Of a stretch of 64,000 nt of DNA, positions 1-11,668 are shown piece after piece. Position numbers and translations under genes: made by a program. The DNA comes from Cladopsammia gracilis (Eukaryota > Cnidaria > Anthozoa > Scleractinia > Dendrophylliidae). Location of the stretch: positions 805,501-869,500 of the forward strand of contig JAJGOT010000057.1 in assembly GCA_022457155.1 (NCBI GenBank), given 5' to 3'. A model generated the notes under the pieces. It was given only the letters and a program-made list of their open reading frames with translations. It was not told the DNA's origin and did no database searches. How positions within the stretch are numbered: position 1 is the first letter of the stretch; each line of letters starts with the position of its first letter.

Positions 1-108
1 ACGTTCGCACATTTGCGATGTTACACTATGATATTGAAAACTTGTGCATGATCTTCATTTTATTTCAATGCAAAATTCATATTTACTATCAGGATAATTG
101 GCACTTAC

Positions 109-3100
109 CATACTGTGGGTCGATGTCATCTTGAACAAGCCGATGAGGCGGCGGAACAAATACTCTAATAAAGATAAAAGATAATAAAACAAAAACAAAA
201 AAACATTTCCTTACCAAGTAGTGAAAACAGTTTAGAATGCTATTCCTACAGTGTACCATGAAATGTTTACGGATTTTGCAGATTAATTTGCCCTCGATCC
301 GAAAAAATAAGTTCTCGCAGAATAATACTCCGCAAAAATTTACTCCCTTTAGTCAAATAAAAAAAAACTCTGCTTTTTAAGGTAAAGTTGCATTACTACT
401 GGGACGATATCGGATGTTAAAAACAACTTTTGACATTGATTTTCAATAGTAATATCAGTTTTTTTCTTGAGCATTGGCAGGGGGCAGGGGAGGCTTTTTG
501 TTTGATTTTGTCATTGCGTCAGTCCTTTAGGTCCAGTACTGTATCACCTTCAAAGATTTAACAGAATTCAGTGAAATGTCTCAAAGTAGGGCGTACCTTA
601 ACTCAACAAGTAATAAAAGTTGAAAATATTTAAGTTTCCTTTTTTGTTAATGTTCTGTTGCTTGAACAGGAAATCGTAAAATTAGTTCCCAGCAGTATTA
701 TCAGTCATCTCAAACGGCAAAAAAATATTACCGTAAAACACGTCAACAAATCGCCAATCCGCAAAAAATAAAACTCCCGCAGAAATTTCATGCTACACGG
801 CAATTCGGCATATAAAACAACTGAACATTACGCACAAAATGGGTGAATTTCCACAAATAACAAATAACCGGAATTAACTGTACATATTTAGTGTACATAC
901 ATATTTATTTACATATTACATACATACATACATATTACATATTACATACATACATATTTAGCTGTACATATTTAGTGAAATGAATCCAGTCGACACCATG
1001 GCCTGATTAAGGCCAGCAGTAAGCGGCCTAAAAATTGCAATCCGCATGAAAAGTAAATATAATAATTTAAAATCATGGGACAAAGACTAAAGAAAGCAGA
1101 CCATGAGGAAAAAAGCCACATTTTTTATGCATACATATTGGGCGAATTTCTGACACACAGAGTCAGCTGGTTTTGGAATGAATGAATGAATTAAGTAAAC
1201 AAACCTGTTATCTGATCCAAAGAGTATTTTGTCTGTTAAGTTGTGGTGGTGAAGGCACAGCGTAATGAAAGCTAACTCTCCTCCATCCTGTCAAAAATAT
1301 TTTATTATTAATAATAATAAACTTCAGTGAAATATAAGGATTTCTCACACTATGGAAAAATCACAACTTGACAAATGCTAAGAATGAAATATTTTTTTTC
1401 AGGGTGTCCACATCACCAAGGCGTTTTTCAGTGGGGCCCTTTATTTATTGAAACATCTTCAGATCTTGTAAAATGAAAGAAAATATGACATGCGATTAAA
1501 TTTAGTGCACAGGCACTCCATCTTCTGCTTTATGGATCCACGGTTAGGCCACTTACTTTCCATGATGCACTCCAACATGCTGCTAAAATAGAAGGTGACA
1601 TGACATGCGCAGTAATTAGGCCACCCTCACTGATGGCTGTATCTTGTGACAGTGCAGCACCTTATAACAATAAATTAATGAATTAGTAACTCTAGACTTA
1701 ACATGCAGTTCTGACGTGCTATAATAATCATATTTTGAATCCAATTTAGTTAGAGGCTTTCAATTGAGTGTTGAAAGTATTTTGCAACCGCTTTCTACAC
1801 TTTGTCATTGGCTAAATAAATTTTGCCACTTTCTCAACCAATCAGAAGTAAAACCAAAACCAATCAGTACTTGCCTGCATTTGTTTCCCGCACTTGGCGC
1901 AGGCTACATGTGTTTGCTTCAAGTTCATTGGTCTGCATCTGTTGCGATTTATTGAAAACTGCTCTGCTGACTAACAGTCAACTGTGAAACATTCACTCAG
2001 GGCTTGAAATTGACACTCGCAAACTTGAAAATGCGAGTGGTTTTTGGAATTTGTGAGTCAAAAGAATATATTCTCTAGCAAACTTTGGCGAGTAAGCATT
2101 TCTCTAATAAAATTTGGAGGTAAAAGTGAACATTCTTGGAGAATTTTGTGGCAAAACTTCAGACATCATCAAAATAATGTCATCTACAGGTTTGGAGAAA
2201 ATAAGCGCATAGTTTTGGGTTAGCCACTTGCCAGCGGTTTTACACAGAACCTGTGCACACTTTATCTGTGCATTCACATTTTGTCGTAATCAGCAAAGAG
2301 ACAGAAGAGAATGAATTGCATGCTTTGTGAGCCGCTTTTGTTGTAGATGTTTAAAATAACTGCTTTTTTCATGAGGCCCTCAACCTCTAAGACTATTGGT
2401 AACATGACCGATGATGACAAAGTCTTGCCCGACAACCCTGAGCTGCCAAAGAAATGACAGGACAATGGCAAAGAAGATCCCAAAATAAACAGTATTAGGT
2501 ATTTTATTTATTTTCAGAGTCATCAAAGGCAAAAATGACTGCAAAAAAAGTAGCTGTGACCATACTAGCAAAACTTTCTAGTGGACTAGAAAATTAAGTT
2601 TGACCCCTGTTCGCTAATAAAACCGCCCATAAGAAGCCACTCCCTTTGCGGTCACTGGTAAAAAAGGTAAAGTCGCACTCAGGCCACGATGGCCCACACG
2701 GCCGGAGCTTAACCCGGTTTCTGTAGCATGAAGCAACTAGGAATATTGCTACTCCCCCCTGGATGGGATGCTAGTCCATCGCAGGGTTACCCCCAGCATT
2801 TTGTCGCCGGTACCCATTTATACACCTGGGTGGAGAGACAGCGTGGAGTAAAGTTTCTTGTCTAAGGAAACAACATGACGGCAGAGACCAGGCTCGAACC
2901 ACCGACCTTCAGGTTGAAAGTCCGACGCGCTAACCACGAGACCACGGTGCCGCCCACGGTCACTGGCTATTTGCTTATTGACCTCAATTAAAGTCAATTT
3001 ACCCAAAATGGTTCCAAGGGCTGTTATCTATTTATATTGTAACAAATCATTCTGATTTATCTTGTGTTACCTCTTGAGCGAAGATCTTGCTGAAGGACAA

Positions 3101-4612
3101 GGGATCTTGTACAGGTACTAAAAATACATTTTATAATAAAATGAATTTTCTTGCACATTGATGTTCTCCTCCACAGAGTGGAGGCATGCAAAGGAGTGAC
3201 GAAAAGAGAGATGTCTTTCTCTCATTCGCAGGCCTCATACTCCGCGCTTGTTGCTCATGCTTGCAATTCATCCTCGAAGACCCAGGGGCAGTTAGTCAGG
3301 GCGGGATAAAGTAAAAACCCGGCAAAAATCGGCGTGTCGCTCGTGAAAACTAATTTGTTGCACTGAATTTTTCCTGGCTTTGTCCTGCCCTGACTAACTG
3401 TCCCTGGGTCTCCGAGGATGTCTTCCTTCCTGCTTGTGCACCACAAAACTGAACAGTGCCTGTTGTGCAGGCTATCCTATTACTTCCAGACTTCAAGTCT
3501 ACTTCCACAGTGACTCTAAAACACATGATTATACATGTAGCAATTAAGAGCATTCAGTATATTACAGCCTAACCTATTTATATGTGGTGTCCAGTTTCTG
3601 TGATAGAAGACAGGTTCAAAGGCAAAAACCTGAAGTATCTTCAGTCTTGTAAGGGGTGGCAATTGAATAGAGAACCAGCGAATACACAGTGAAGAAGCAA
3701 ATAGTTTAGAGCCATCCGCAACCAGCCAGTATTCTTTACCAGAAGTATCTATAACACACAGCTTCCATCTAACATTACCAAACCTGTTGACAACATTACA
3801 GTAGTTAACATGCAACATACCCATTGCACTTCATTCTCAATGGTGGAACTTGAGCCAGTTTACAATGTATTTTGGTGGAGATCAATCAAAAGACAGCCAT
3901 TGATATTGTTTTCAAATTCTGACTGGATTTTGAACAATATTTTACCAGAAAAGAAAAAGTAAAAATTTAAAACAACTTTAAAATACTTGAAGTCAGTTTC
4001 AGTTGAAAGAGAAGATTTCATTCTTGAAACATTTTGCATTTTTTCAATATTTTACAAAACAAAATTTGTAATTTTTTTTTTAATTTTGATTTTTGACACT
4101 CTTAGGATTCAATTACAGGGTTAATGGTCCAACGGTTATTAAATTGTAATTTTTGTTATCCCCATCCCAGAAATAAATAAATCAACATACGCAGATGGTT
4201 TACAAGACTGTGACTCTTCATTTGGCAAGCCTGTGTAAGGTGATCTTTTTTTCCGTTTCCTCAAGCTCAAGATTTCCTTATTTCGTGCATTTATACACCT
4301 GCGTACAAAAATAATTTAATTAAACTAGCAACAGAATGAAATGTGTGAGTGCACATTAAATCTATAATCAATTTTTACACAAAGCAAGTGCAACTTCAAT
4401 ACAAATAGAAGCAATAATATACAATAATTATACCGGTATAATAAATTTGTGGTAATGTACATCATACTTTGGCCTGGGGAGGGGGGTACTTTATACTTTT
4501 TCAGGTGGTGTGCTACCATTTTACAACCCTATTCTAGACTAAACACCAGAAAATTCCCTACCACATCCCAGACTAGTTAATGCTATAGGCTTTAGCTTTC
4601 ACTTCCTAGTAT

Positions 4613-4643
<31 letters not shown>

Positions 4644-7399
4644 TTAACAATATTTCAACAGAGGTGCCCAGTTCAGCATAGCTGGTTTAAGTAAGTTCGC
4701 ACAAAAATCTTCTAACATTGATTTTTTTATAAAACTTTCGCTACAGCTGGGTTATGAGTTATGCGTATCAGAAATGCAAAAAAATGGGGGGTCACCAACT
4801 TCGTTTCCGAGATAAGATATCTAAAGGGGAACCCTTTTTTTGAAAAATTGGTCTTCCTCACTGGATATGACCCCAATGTCTGTTAGTCTAAAAATACTGC
4901 AAATGAATCTCTAAAATGCAACTTTCTTTTTGGTTAGTACTGTACCTTTTGATTATCTCAGTTTTCCAGTCGAAACCTTCCTGTTTTGTCTCCTCAAAGG
5001 TAAGAGAATCCCTGACTTGTTTAGGAAGTTTGGGAAGCAGTGGTTTCCATAGTGAGCTACATGTAATTAATGCACAGGTGTACATATAATTAATAACTAT
5101 TAAAGAAATAAAAAAAAATGCACCGAGTGCATTATTGAGTTACATACTAGAAAAACATGTCTCGCAGAACCTCGCGAAGCTCGGGGGAGGGGCACCGCGA
5201 GTCGAAACTCTCGATTTGGGTATGAGGCTTTTCGCTATTCCACTTCGTCTTTTTTGCAACCAAAAACGTTGCTAAAAGGTCCTTTCGATGGTTCGCGTAC
5301 CGTTTACCGTCCGCCATCTTTGTTTACCATGCTCGTGTATAGGCTTACATGAAGTAGTACCACATTGTTGCCCGGCAACTGCAGGACACCATCAAGTATA
5401 TATATAAATATATTTTTCGCTCGAATTCGCACGGCTTAGCTCCCGAGGCACGACAAATTTATTAACCACGCAGGGATTTTTAAGAACACGAGAGAAGTGC
5501 GAGAAGCACAAGCCAAAGGGGAGTGCTTCTCGCACTTCTCGAGTGTTCTTAAAAATCCCCAAGTGCTTATATAACTCAACAATGCACAAGGAACAAGTTT
5601 TTTATTCCTTTTATAAAATAAAAACGGTTATAATGAACCTTACACCATGCGCGTGCTTTATTGAGTTATAATGAACTCGGTTTAACCAATCATAGTGAGC
5701 GCATTTCCTTGAGCATTTTATAATGTGTTATCATGTCAGTATAGGCTTATTGAAAAATATTTTAGCAAGAAATGCATGTATATAATGTATAAATTGTACA
5801 GTAGAATTTATGTCGCAAGTTTGTAACTTCATGAATCTACTTGTCATTCATCATCATTTCAATTTGTGGATGTCGCTGTTTCTATGCCGTGAATTTACCC
5901 TATCAGGGCTTCAGTCATGCATGTAAGACCCAATAAATAGGCATCACACCATGAAAGTTCAAGGTAAAATACATTACAGTAACTATTGAACCTTTCTTTT
6001 GCAATTGTTGTCCATTGATGGCAGACTTGAGCACAAACCAGGAGTTCAGAGGGACTCAAGTATCTGAATATCTTTAAAAGAAGTTCATCTGGAAGCCTTT
6101 GAAATAATATAAACATTGGATTTAGAATCAACGGCTCCTATGAGCTGACTTGTGAATACAAAGCCTTCTAAATAACACTTCACACATGTGGACCCTCCCC
6201 TCTCCTAGGCAATGCTCCACCTAACCCCCCCTCCCCCTGGTCCCGACCCCCTACATCCAACTCCACACCCTCCCCTCCCACTAACGTTATCCCCATGAGT
6301 AAGACAGCTGACCATTACATATCATGGGCTCTATGAACACTTTGGAAATATCTGCAAGGGCCAATTGACGATGCAAAAGTGTCGGATCCTGGTGGATCTA
6401 GTCAGCAAATTTGATATAAATACACAGGAACTAATAAAGCAAGGCTGACTGGTATCAGCAAGCGTGAATGTGAAATTTGGATTTATACATTTTACATATC
6501 TTCTTTCATTAGTTTTATCTTGTTATCTTATATTCTTTTGTTTCTATAAAATTTGAATTGTAACATTTCATCTTATATTTTTGAAAAAGAAACGTCTTTC
6601 CATCGTAATCTTACATCCTTTTGTTTCTTGGCGATTCATATTGTAACATTTTTCTTGTACAGTGGAACCTCCCTAATACGGACATCAAAGGGACAGGCCC
6701 AAGTGTCCGTATTATAGAGGTGTCTGTACTATAGAGGTAGGGATTGTATGGATTTTGGTATCTTTGGGACCGAGTGAACTGTCCGTAATAGAGAGGTGTC
6801 CGTATTATGGAGGTGTCCGTAAGGAGAGGTTCGACTGCAGTCATTTTATTCCCTGAAGAAGTTAGGCCATACCAGTGCAAAGTGCGAAATGTAAATAATA
6901 GTGCAAATAAAAATGATGATAATTAGTCGATTAATAAATAAAATGTACACTATGCATTATACCTGCTGATATCCAAAGCTTTACTTCTTGTTGAAGCTGA
7001 TCCTTTTCCAGGTGGCTTTATTGAAGACTTTGCTCCAACCACATTTTTCCTTTAAAAATAAAGACGCCATTTTAGAATGCCGGGCTGCGTTAAGGTCGAT
7101 CCATCAATTTTATTCTGTGACATGTAAATAAGTGGACAGGAGTACGGTATTCTAAAACTACTAATTTAATTCTATTTCATTTGGTAGATGTAAGTTCAAT
7201 TTATAGCGTCATCATATGATTTAACTTTTAAAAGACTTAGACAATATGACTCAACGTTGCTTACTTGAATCATAGGTACATGTATAAGCTCGGAAATCAC
7301 CATATTCAATCCTTACCGTTCCTTTGACGGCTCTAAATTTGATGCACCTGATCTTTTAGATTTCAAGTATGAGCTAAGATGTTGTCGATGCTGTGACAT
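109..7399 (-). CDS. FBXO15: FBXO15-like F-box protein, 5' ten exons (partial, continues off the left edge)
   Basis: F-box proteins bind SKP1 and supply substrate specificity to SCF ubiquitin ligases. Exons read on the minus strand: 7317-7399 (ATG), 6963-7049, 5992-6096, 4946-5056, 4191-4298, 3574-3783, 3071-3117, 1557-1660, 1205-1287 and 109-164. All have GT/AG borders and phases that join, giving 331 codons so far. Exons 1-2 are basic and low complexity. Exon 3 is the F-box (LPDELLLKIFRYL...VCHQW). Later exons carry blocks I recognise from vertebrate FBXO15: FDWKTEIIKR, SPYTGLP, GKEY, a block ending PVFYHRNW, GGELAFITL, and VPPPHRLVQDDIDPQYG. The 1557-1660 exon is the least certain: similarity is weak, but its phase fits both neighbours. 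The 3' exons and stop are outside the window. It is arranged head to head with HSBP1. Confidence 0.85.
1755..1975. mobile_element. Copy of the AATTGAGTG inverted-repeat (MITE-like) family
   Basis: It begins TTTCAATTGAGTG and ends with the inverse, TTGAAAACTGCTCT. Inside are the CCAAT-like words shared by all copies here (ATTGGCTAAA, AACCAATCAGAAG, TTCCCGC, CTTGGCGC). Other copies are at 27.85-28.23, 53.57-53.80, 54.84-55.30 and 60.52-60.77 kb. Noncoding. Confidence 0.65.
2649..2966 (-). mobile_element. tRNA-derived SINE, copy 1, with 10-bp target duplication
   Basis: Read on the minus strand, the right end looks like the 5' tRNA-related head: an A-box-like TGGTTAGCGCG followed by a B-box-like GGTTCGAGCC. 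The element occupies about 2659-2956 and is flanked by the perfect direct repeat CGGTCACTGG (2649-2658 and 2957-2966). A short A-rich stretch (T-rich on the minus strand) lies at its 3' end. The same family recurs at 40.7-41.0 kb and 61.0-61.3 kb in the same orientation. It lies in an FBXO15-like intron. Confidence 0.8.
3271..3420. repeat. Foldback element in FBXO15-like intron
   Basis: The left arm (from 3271, CCTCGAAGACCCAGGGGCAG) is an imperfect reverse complement of the right arm, which ends GACTAACTGTCCCTGGGTCT...GAGG near 3420. About 40 bp of each arm can pair around a spacer of about 60 bp. Noncoding, short, MITE-like. Confidence 0.65.
5119..5587. repeat. Inverted-repeat element with internal hairpin
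   Basis: The ends are imperfect inverted copies: GTGCATTATTGAGTTACAT on the left, and a right end whose reverse complement starts TTGTGCATTGTTGAGTTATA. Near the right end is a strong hairpin (about 5471-5561): arms of about 36 bp starting GGGATTTTTAAGAACAC around a loop of about 12 bases. The element sits in the intron just upstream (in transcription) of the fourth FBXO15-like exon. Confidence 0.55.
6660..6838. mobile_element. CAGT...ACTG short inverted-repeat element with internal GTCCGTATTA repeats
   Basis: The left end CAGTGGAACCTCC and the reverse complement of the right end (CAGTCGAACCTCTCC) form imperfect terminal inverted repeats of about 24 bp. Inside, the phrase GTCCGTATTATAGAGGTGT is repeated about four times. 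Related TIR wording (AAACCTCTATTAAGCAG) is seen at 29.99-30.66 kb. Confidence 0.6.
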
Positions 7400-7552
7400 T
7401 GCTTAAAACACTCTTTGTTTCGAATCCCAACAAGAAATCACACTCATTTCAAAATCTGCCGCCATCTTTGATTTTGACACTAGCGCGCGAGCGAGGCCTG
7501 GCACTAGATGCTCCGCTTGGCGTCTCTTGTCAAAGCGAAACAAACATCAAAC
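7400..7552. promoter_or_regulatory. Candidate bidirectional promoter FBXO15-like / HSBP1
   Basis: Only 153 bp separate the two divergent start codons (7399 on minus, 7553 on plus). The interval is more GC-rich than its surroundings and contains several CG dinucleotides (GCGCGCGAGCGAGGC). I see no TATA box. Bidirectional use is inferred from spacing alone; transcription start sites are not visible in the sequence. Confidence 0.5.
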
Positions 7553-8942
7553 ATGGCGGACACGGAGAAAGTAAAGTTCGAAGATGGAGACCCTCAAAGC
7601 GTCCAGGATTTAACTGGATTTGTACCATTCGACATCCAATATATAGCTTAATCCCTCAAATTTATTCTATGCTTTTATCTGTTGTTGTCTTTTACATACA
7701 AACAGGATTTTTGCGGCTGTTGTGTTGCCTGTCTAGAAAATAATTGATTGCTTCTTATGTAGGCATATATTGAACTTACGTGAATGTTTTAGAGATTTGA
7801 ATGACAACGGACTTGCTATTTTGCTTTTCCTTCTTTGTTTTTCTCTTTTAATAGGTGCAAACGTTGTTGCAACAAATGGTAAGTTCGTAAAGCTTGAACT
7901 ACTTTAAATTAAGGAACATGATAATAATGCTTGAACGTATGTAGAAGGTTCCGGTTCTGATTTTATCAAAATACGCATATATGTTTGTAACTTGTAAATG
8001 AAACTTCGATTCTTATCCTTTACAGCAAGACAAGTTTCAGCAGATGTCAGATCAGATCATAACAAGAAATATCCTTTATACACATCACTGTTTCATTAAC
8101 ACCATAGCCTTTTGCTAAAAATACTTTGCTTCATGATCATGCTTAGCACAGTCCGTGGTGTTTTGGCGCTCAATTTAAAGTGCCCCTGCGATCAAATTTT
8201 ATAGTTGATTCTTATTTCATTTTTCGTAAGAAAATAATGTAATTACTGACCTGTCCAAACGGTTTTTCAATCTGATCACGGGAAGGCGTTTTTTTTTACT
8301 GTACTTTTCTCATTTTTCAAGGCTGTCATTACATTTGCATGTTCCAGTAGTTTCAAAAGAAGCCAGAGAAAGTGACGTCAAAGACCCACTGGCTTAAAAT
8401 TGCAGTGTGTGAATACAGCTTATTTAATATGCGGCACGGGAATATTGAGCTTTCAGATTGCCAAACTCGTGTGCTGCATATTAAATAAGTTGTATTCACA
8501 CACTGCAATTTTAAGCCAGCGAGTCTTTGACGTCACTTTCTCTGGCTTCTTTTGAAACTACTGGAATATGCAAATGTAATGGCAGCCTTGAAAAATGAGA
8601 AAAGTACAGTCATAAAAAAACGCTTTCCCGTGATCAGATTGAAAAACGGTTTGGACAGGTCAGTAATTACAATATTTTCTTTCGAAAAATGAATTAAAAA
8701 GCAATTATAAAATTTGATCGCAGGGGCACTTTAACGTCAAAATGTGTTATGTTGACACGATTTGAACATTTTGTTTCTACATATCTTTACATTTCTTTCG
8801 CTTATATAACGTTAGGTACCTCGCGTTATTATAACCTGTATACAGACCGAGTTGTTTTATCAACGGTGGAATTAGTACTAGCAACACATTAGATAGCACA
8901 ATCATTCCATTATCCTCCTTCATTTTCTAATTATTTTTTAAA

Positions 8943-8978
<36 letters not shown>

Positions 8979-10138
8979 TAATAATAATAATTAATAATAA
9001 TAATAATAATAATTAATAATAATAATAACAATAACAATATATTAGGTTATTGTGACAAAATATTTTTTAATAGGATTATTATTTTTTGCATTAATTCTGT
9101 GCACATGTTTGGATACATGTTGGCCAGCGGGAGAAGGGGGGAGGGTCACTATGTACCACAAGAACATTATTAAACTTATAAAGTGGAGGCAGTTATTCCT
9201 CTGAAGTTGTACAGAAAATTAATTCATTGAGCAGATATATGAAGAGTGAAATTAATGTGTTTTTTGTTGTTGTTGTTGAGAATTTGTTTGTACTTGCATG
9301 TATGTAAACCCTCCCATCCAAAGTTCTGAAATCTCATGACTACCCAGGCCATTTAAACTATAAATTTGGCTGCTTGGAGGAGGCATTCATTAAAAAGTCA
9401 TTTACCAGAATACAGGCAAGGCTCACAAAAATTATTGTTCACTGTCTGAACACTTCCTGCCCATTAACCCCTAAGGCATTATTTTTCATTTTGACTGTTC
9501 AATAAGGACTTTTACACTGTAATTTGAAGGGGGTGTTTAAACAAGAGGATGTTTTTATTCAACTAAATACAGAAGTATTTTACATTATGGGTCTGTCACT
9601 AAATCTAATGAAATGTAAATATGAAAGCATATATTTCATGTATATTAGTCCCTCTCACACATGCAACAAAGAAAAAATATGGTTGTATCAGTAATAAAGA
9701 ATTTATTCAGGAGAAAGTTTTGCAATATGGCTGGGTATTTTTACTAGTCAGATTTGATTTTTCTTGAGCCTTATCATAGAACATCCTGGCAAATAACCTC
9801 TGAACTACATTTTGATGTTTGGAAAGAATTATTGTTTTCTTTCTAAGATATAAAATAGCAGGGATGGACACTTGCACACTCGCCAGGGCCAGTGTCAAAT
9901 CTTTCTTGGGCAAGTACAAAATGTACTGTTTTTGGTGTAATTCTGAAAGTCACTTGTCCAAATGCCGAGTGTGAGTGCTGCGCCTAAAGGGTCATATTCT
10001 CTGCAATTTGCAACTACACAGTTACTTTTAAATCCTTAACCAGTTTTACTTGATGACATGAGCACAAGGATTGATGACCTGGAGAGAAACATTGGTGAAC
10101 TAATGAACCAAGCTGGTGTGGATGAACCAGAAAAGTGA
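7553..10138 (+). CDS. HSBP1: Heat shock factor-binding protein 1, four exons, U12 AT-AC last intron
   Basis: HSBP1 is a small nuclear coiled-coil protein that binds the trimerisation region of heat shock factor 1 and damps its activity. Exons: 7553-7621, 7855-7878, 8026-8068 and 10050-10138 (stop TGA 10136-10138), giving 74 residues. The conserved core is intact: [40 protein letters not shown]. The N-terminus ([14 protein letters not shown]) is longer than in vertebrates. Introns 1 and 2 are GT-AG. Intron 3 instead starts ATATCCTTT (8069) and ends in AC (10049) after TCCTTAAC, which is the U12-type AT-AC pattern; only this junction restores RIDDM. A polyadenylation-like AATAAA is at 10512-10517. 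A large foldback repeat lies inside intron 3. Confidence 0.93.
8161..8742. repeat. Long near-palindromic foldback in HSBP1 intron 3
   Basis: The arms 8174-8437 and 8471-8735 are reverse complements of each other over about 260 bp with only scattered differences; the loop is about 33 bp. The outer ends read TTAAAGTGCCCCTGCGATC on the left and the inverse on the right; the inner ends are GCGGCAC and GTGCTGC. No coding potential. A transcript would form a long double-stranded hairpin within the U12 intron. Confidence 0.9.
8941..9040. repeat. (AAT)n microsatellite
   Basis: About 100 bp of almost uninterrupted AAT/TAA triplets with a few AATT interruptions, within HSBP1 intron 3. Confidence 0.95.
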
Positions 10139-10708
10139 TTCTTTGAGATGAGAACCAACAGCAGAAGAAACTTCATATGATTACTTGTAAATCATATAAA
10201 TATTGAAATTGCTGCTTTTATAGAATATTTTCAAAGCTGATATCTGTTCATGTAACTAGTTTTAAAAGCACAGAGATATGCTTGTTATTTCTTATTTTTG
10301 TTTTGCTTTTTTTTTCCGAATGTTGTGATTACCATAAATACAACTTTGCCACTAGGCATAGTACTTGCAGTGTAATGTGACGAAAACTGAAACTAAGTTT
10401 TGGAGCTGGGTGATGAATCAACTGTGATTTCCTGTGGGGCTACATGGCAATCATTTTTTGATTAAATATTGCATTCTGTAAAACTGGATGTCTGATTTTT
10501 ACACGGGTTAAAATAAAAGGGCTTGGTGGTAAAGGACACGAGTGTGTGTTTTTGCCTTGAAAATTCAAAACAGACCCCGTCATAGGAATTGTGAATGGCT
10601 AGGCTACGCTTAAAGAGCCGCCATTTTCATTGTAGAGTCTTAGTATGTGTCGGTTTATATATTGTTCTGCTTTTTGTAAGAAGAAGAAGCATGCCTTAAA
10701 TGGAAGCT

Positions 10709-11185
10709 AATGACAGCGCCGTAGCTAGTATGAGGCCAACCGAGGCAATCGCCTAGGTAAAATTTTGATGAATTTCGCCGATCCTTTTTATTTTACATAA
10801 GCGATCATCGGAGCCTCTCAGAAAAGATTTCGTGGCCAAAATATTAAGTTAGTATACTATGAAAAAATTACCATATCATCGATCTCAAGGGGCTACGTAC
10901 GTTAACTCAAATTTTTTTTTGAACAAATACTGATCAAAACCATTGGCGAGGTTAACGGTCACCCAGATTATGTAGCTTGTTTCTGAATATTGCTTTTTAA
11001 ATTCCACTTAAATTTACTCGAAAAAAAGTTACCGAAAGGCCCAGAAAACGCTGCAAATCGCATTTCCGAGAGACTAAATTTCAAAATTTCTCGGGGGAGC
11101 ATGCCCCCGAACCCCCCTTGCAATTCCCGCCTTCGGCGGTCGGCTGCCTCAGTTGGCCGTTTGGTCTGGCTACGGCACTGAATGA
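10709..11185. mobile_element. CAGYGCCGTAGC-ended inverted-repeat element, 5-bp TSD
   Basis: Ends: CAGCGCCGTAGCTAG at 10714, and the reverse complement of the right end is CAGTGCCGTAGCCAG (ends 11180). The TIR continues imperfectly to GGCCAAC(C/T)GAGGCA. Flanked by AATGA on both sides (10709-10713, 11181-11185), an apparent 5-bp target duplication. The interior has no long ORF with recognisable content. CAGNG termini recall hAT elements, but classical hATs duplicate 8 bp, so the superfamily is unsure. Confidence 0.7.
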
Positions 11186-11333
11186 GAATACTTATTGGCT
11201 CTGATTGGTTGAAAACCATTTTACTTAAACTCTACAGATTACAAACACTGAACCTTCTTACAGTCAAACCGGATGTTCTTTTGCGGGCAACTTTGCAAAC
11301 TTCCGCCGCAACATTGGGGGGTCTGGAAAACCC

Positions 11334-11472
11334 GAATAGCGAATAGCGAATAGTCGCGAATACCGAACAGCGAATAGTACGAATAGTACGAATAGTGCGA
11401 ATAGTGCGAATAGTGACGAATAGTCGCGAATAGTGACGAATAGTGACGAATAGTCGCGAATAGTGACGTAAT
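11334..11472. repeat. GAATAGTGAC decamer minisatellite, locus 1
   Basis: About 14 copies of a decanucleotide GAATAGTGAC / GAATAGTCGC / shorter GAATAGTGC variants. The flank GGTCTGGAAAACC and the sequence beyond it (CCGCAACATTGG) recur in inverted orientation at 19.5 kb beside a second array of the same unit. Translations of this stretch are repeat artefacts, not proteins. Confidence 0.9.
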
Positions 11473-11668
11473 AGCCGCAGATGACAGAAATTTGGTACCC
11501 AGTATCTCGCGGTCATGGGATTTTCCCGCGTAAAACACAGGAGAGTTCAGCTCAGCACGGGTGTTTCTAAACGCAATTTATTCGGTTTACATCTTTTACC
11601 ACTGCGTATTACTGTAACAATACATCGTAAATACATCTTAATAAGGTTATGGTTTCTCAAGATTGACA

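Noticed and set aside
2659..2956. tRNA gene at the SINE head
   Set aside because: Boxes are tRNA-like, but the sequence recurs three times with the same long body and target duplications: SINE.
11232..11538. Open frames of repeated HYSRLFVTIR-type peptides (also at 19.3-19.5 kb)
   Set aside because: They are translations of a decamer minisatellite that stays open in several frames.
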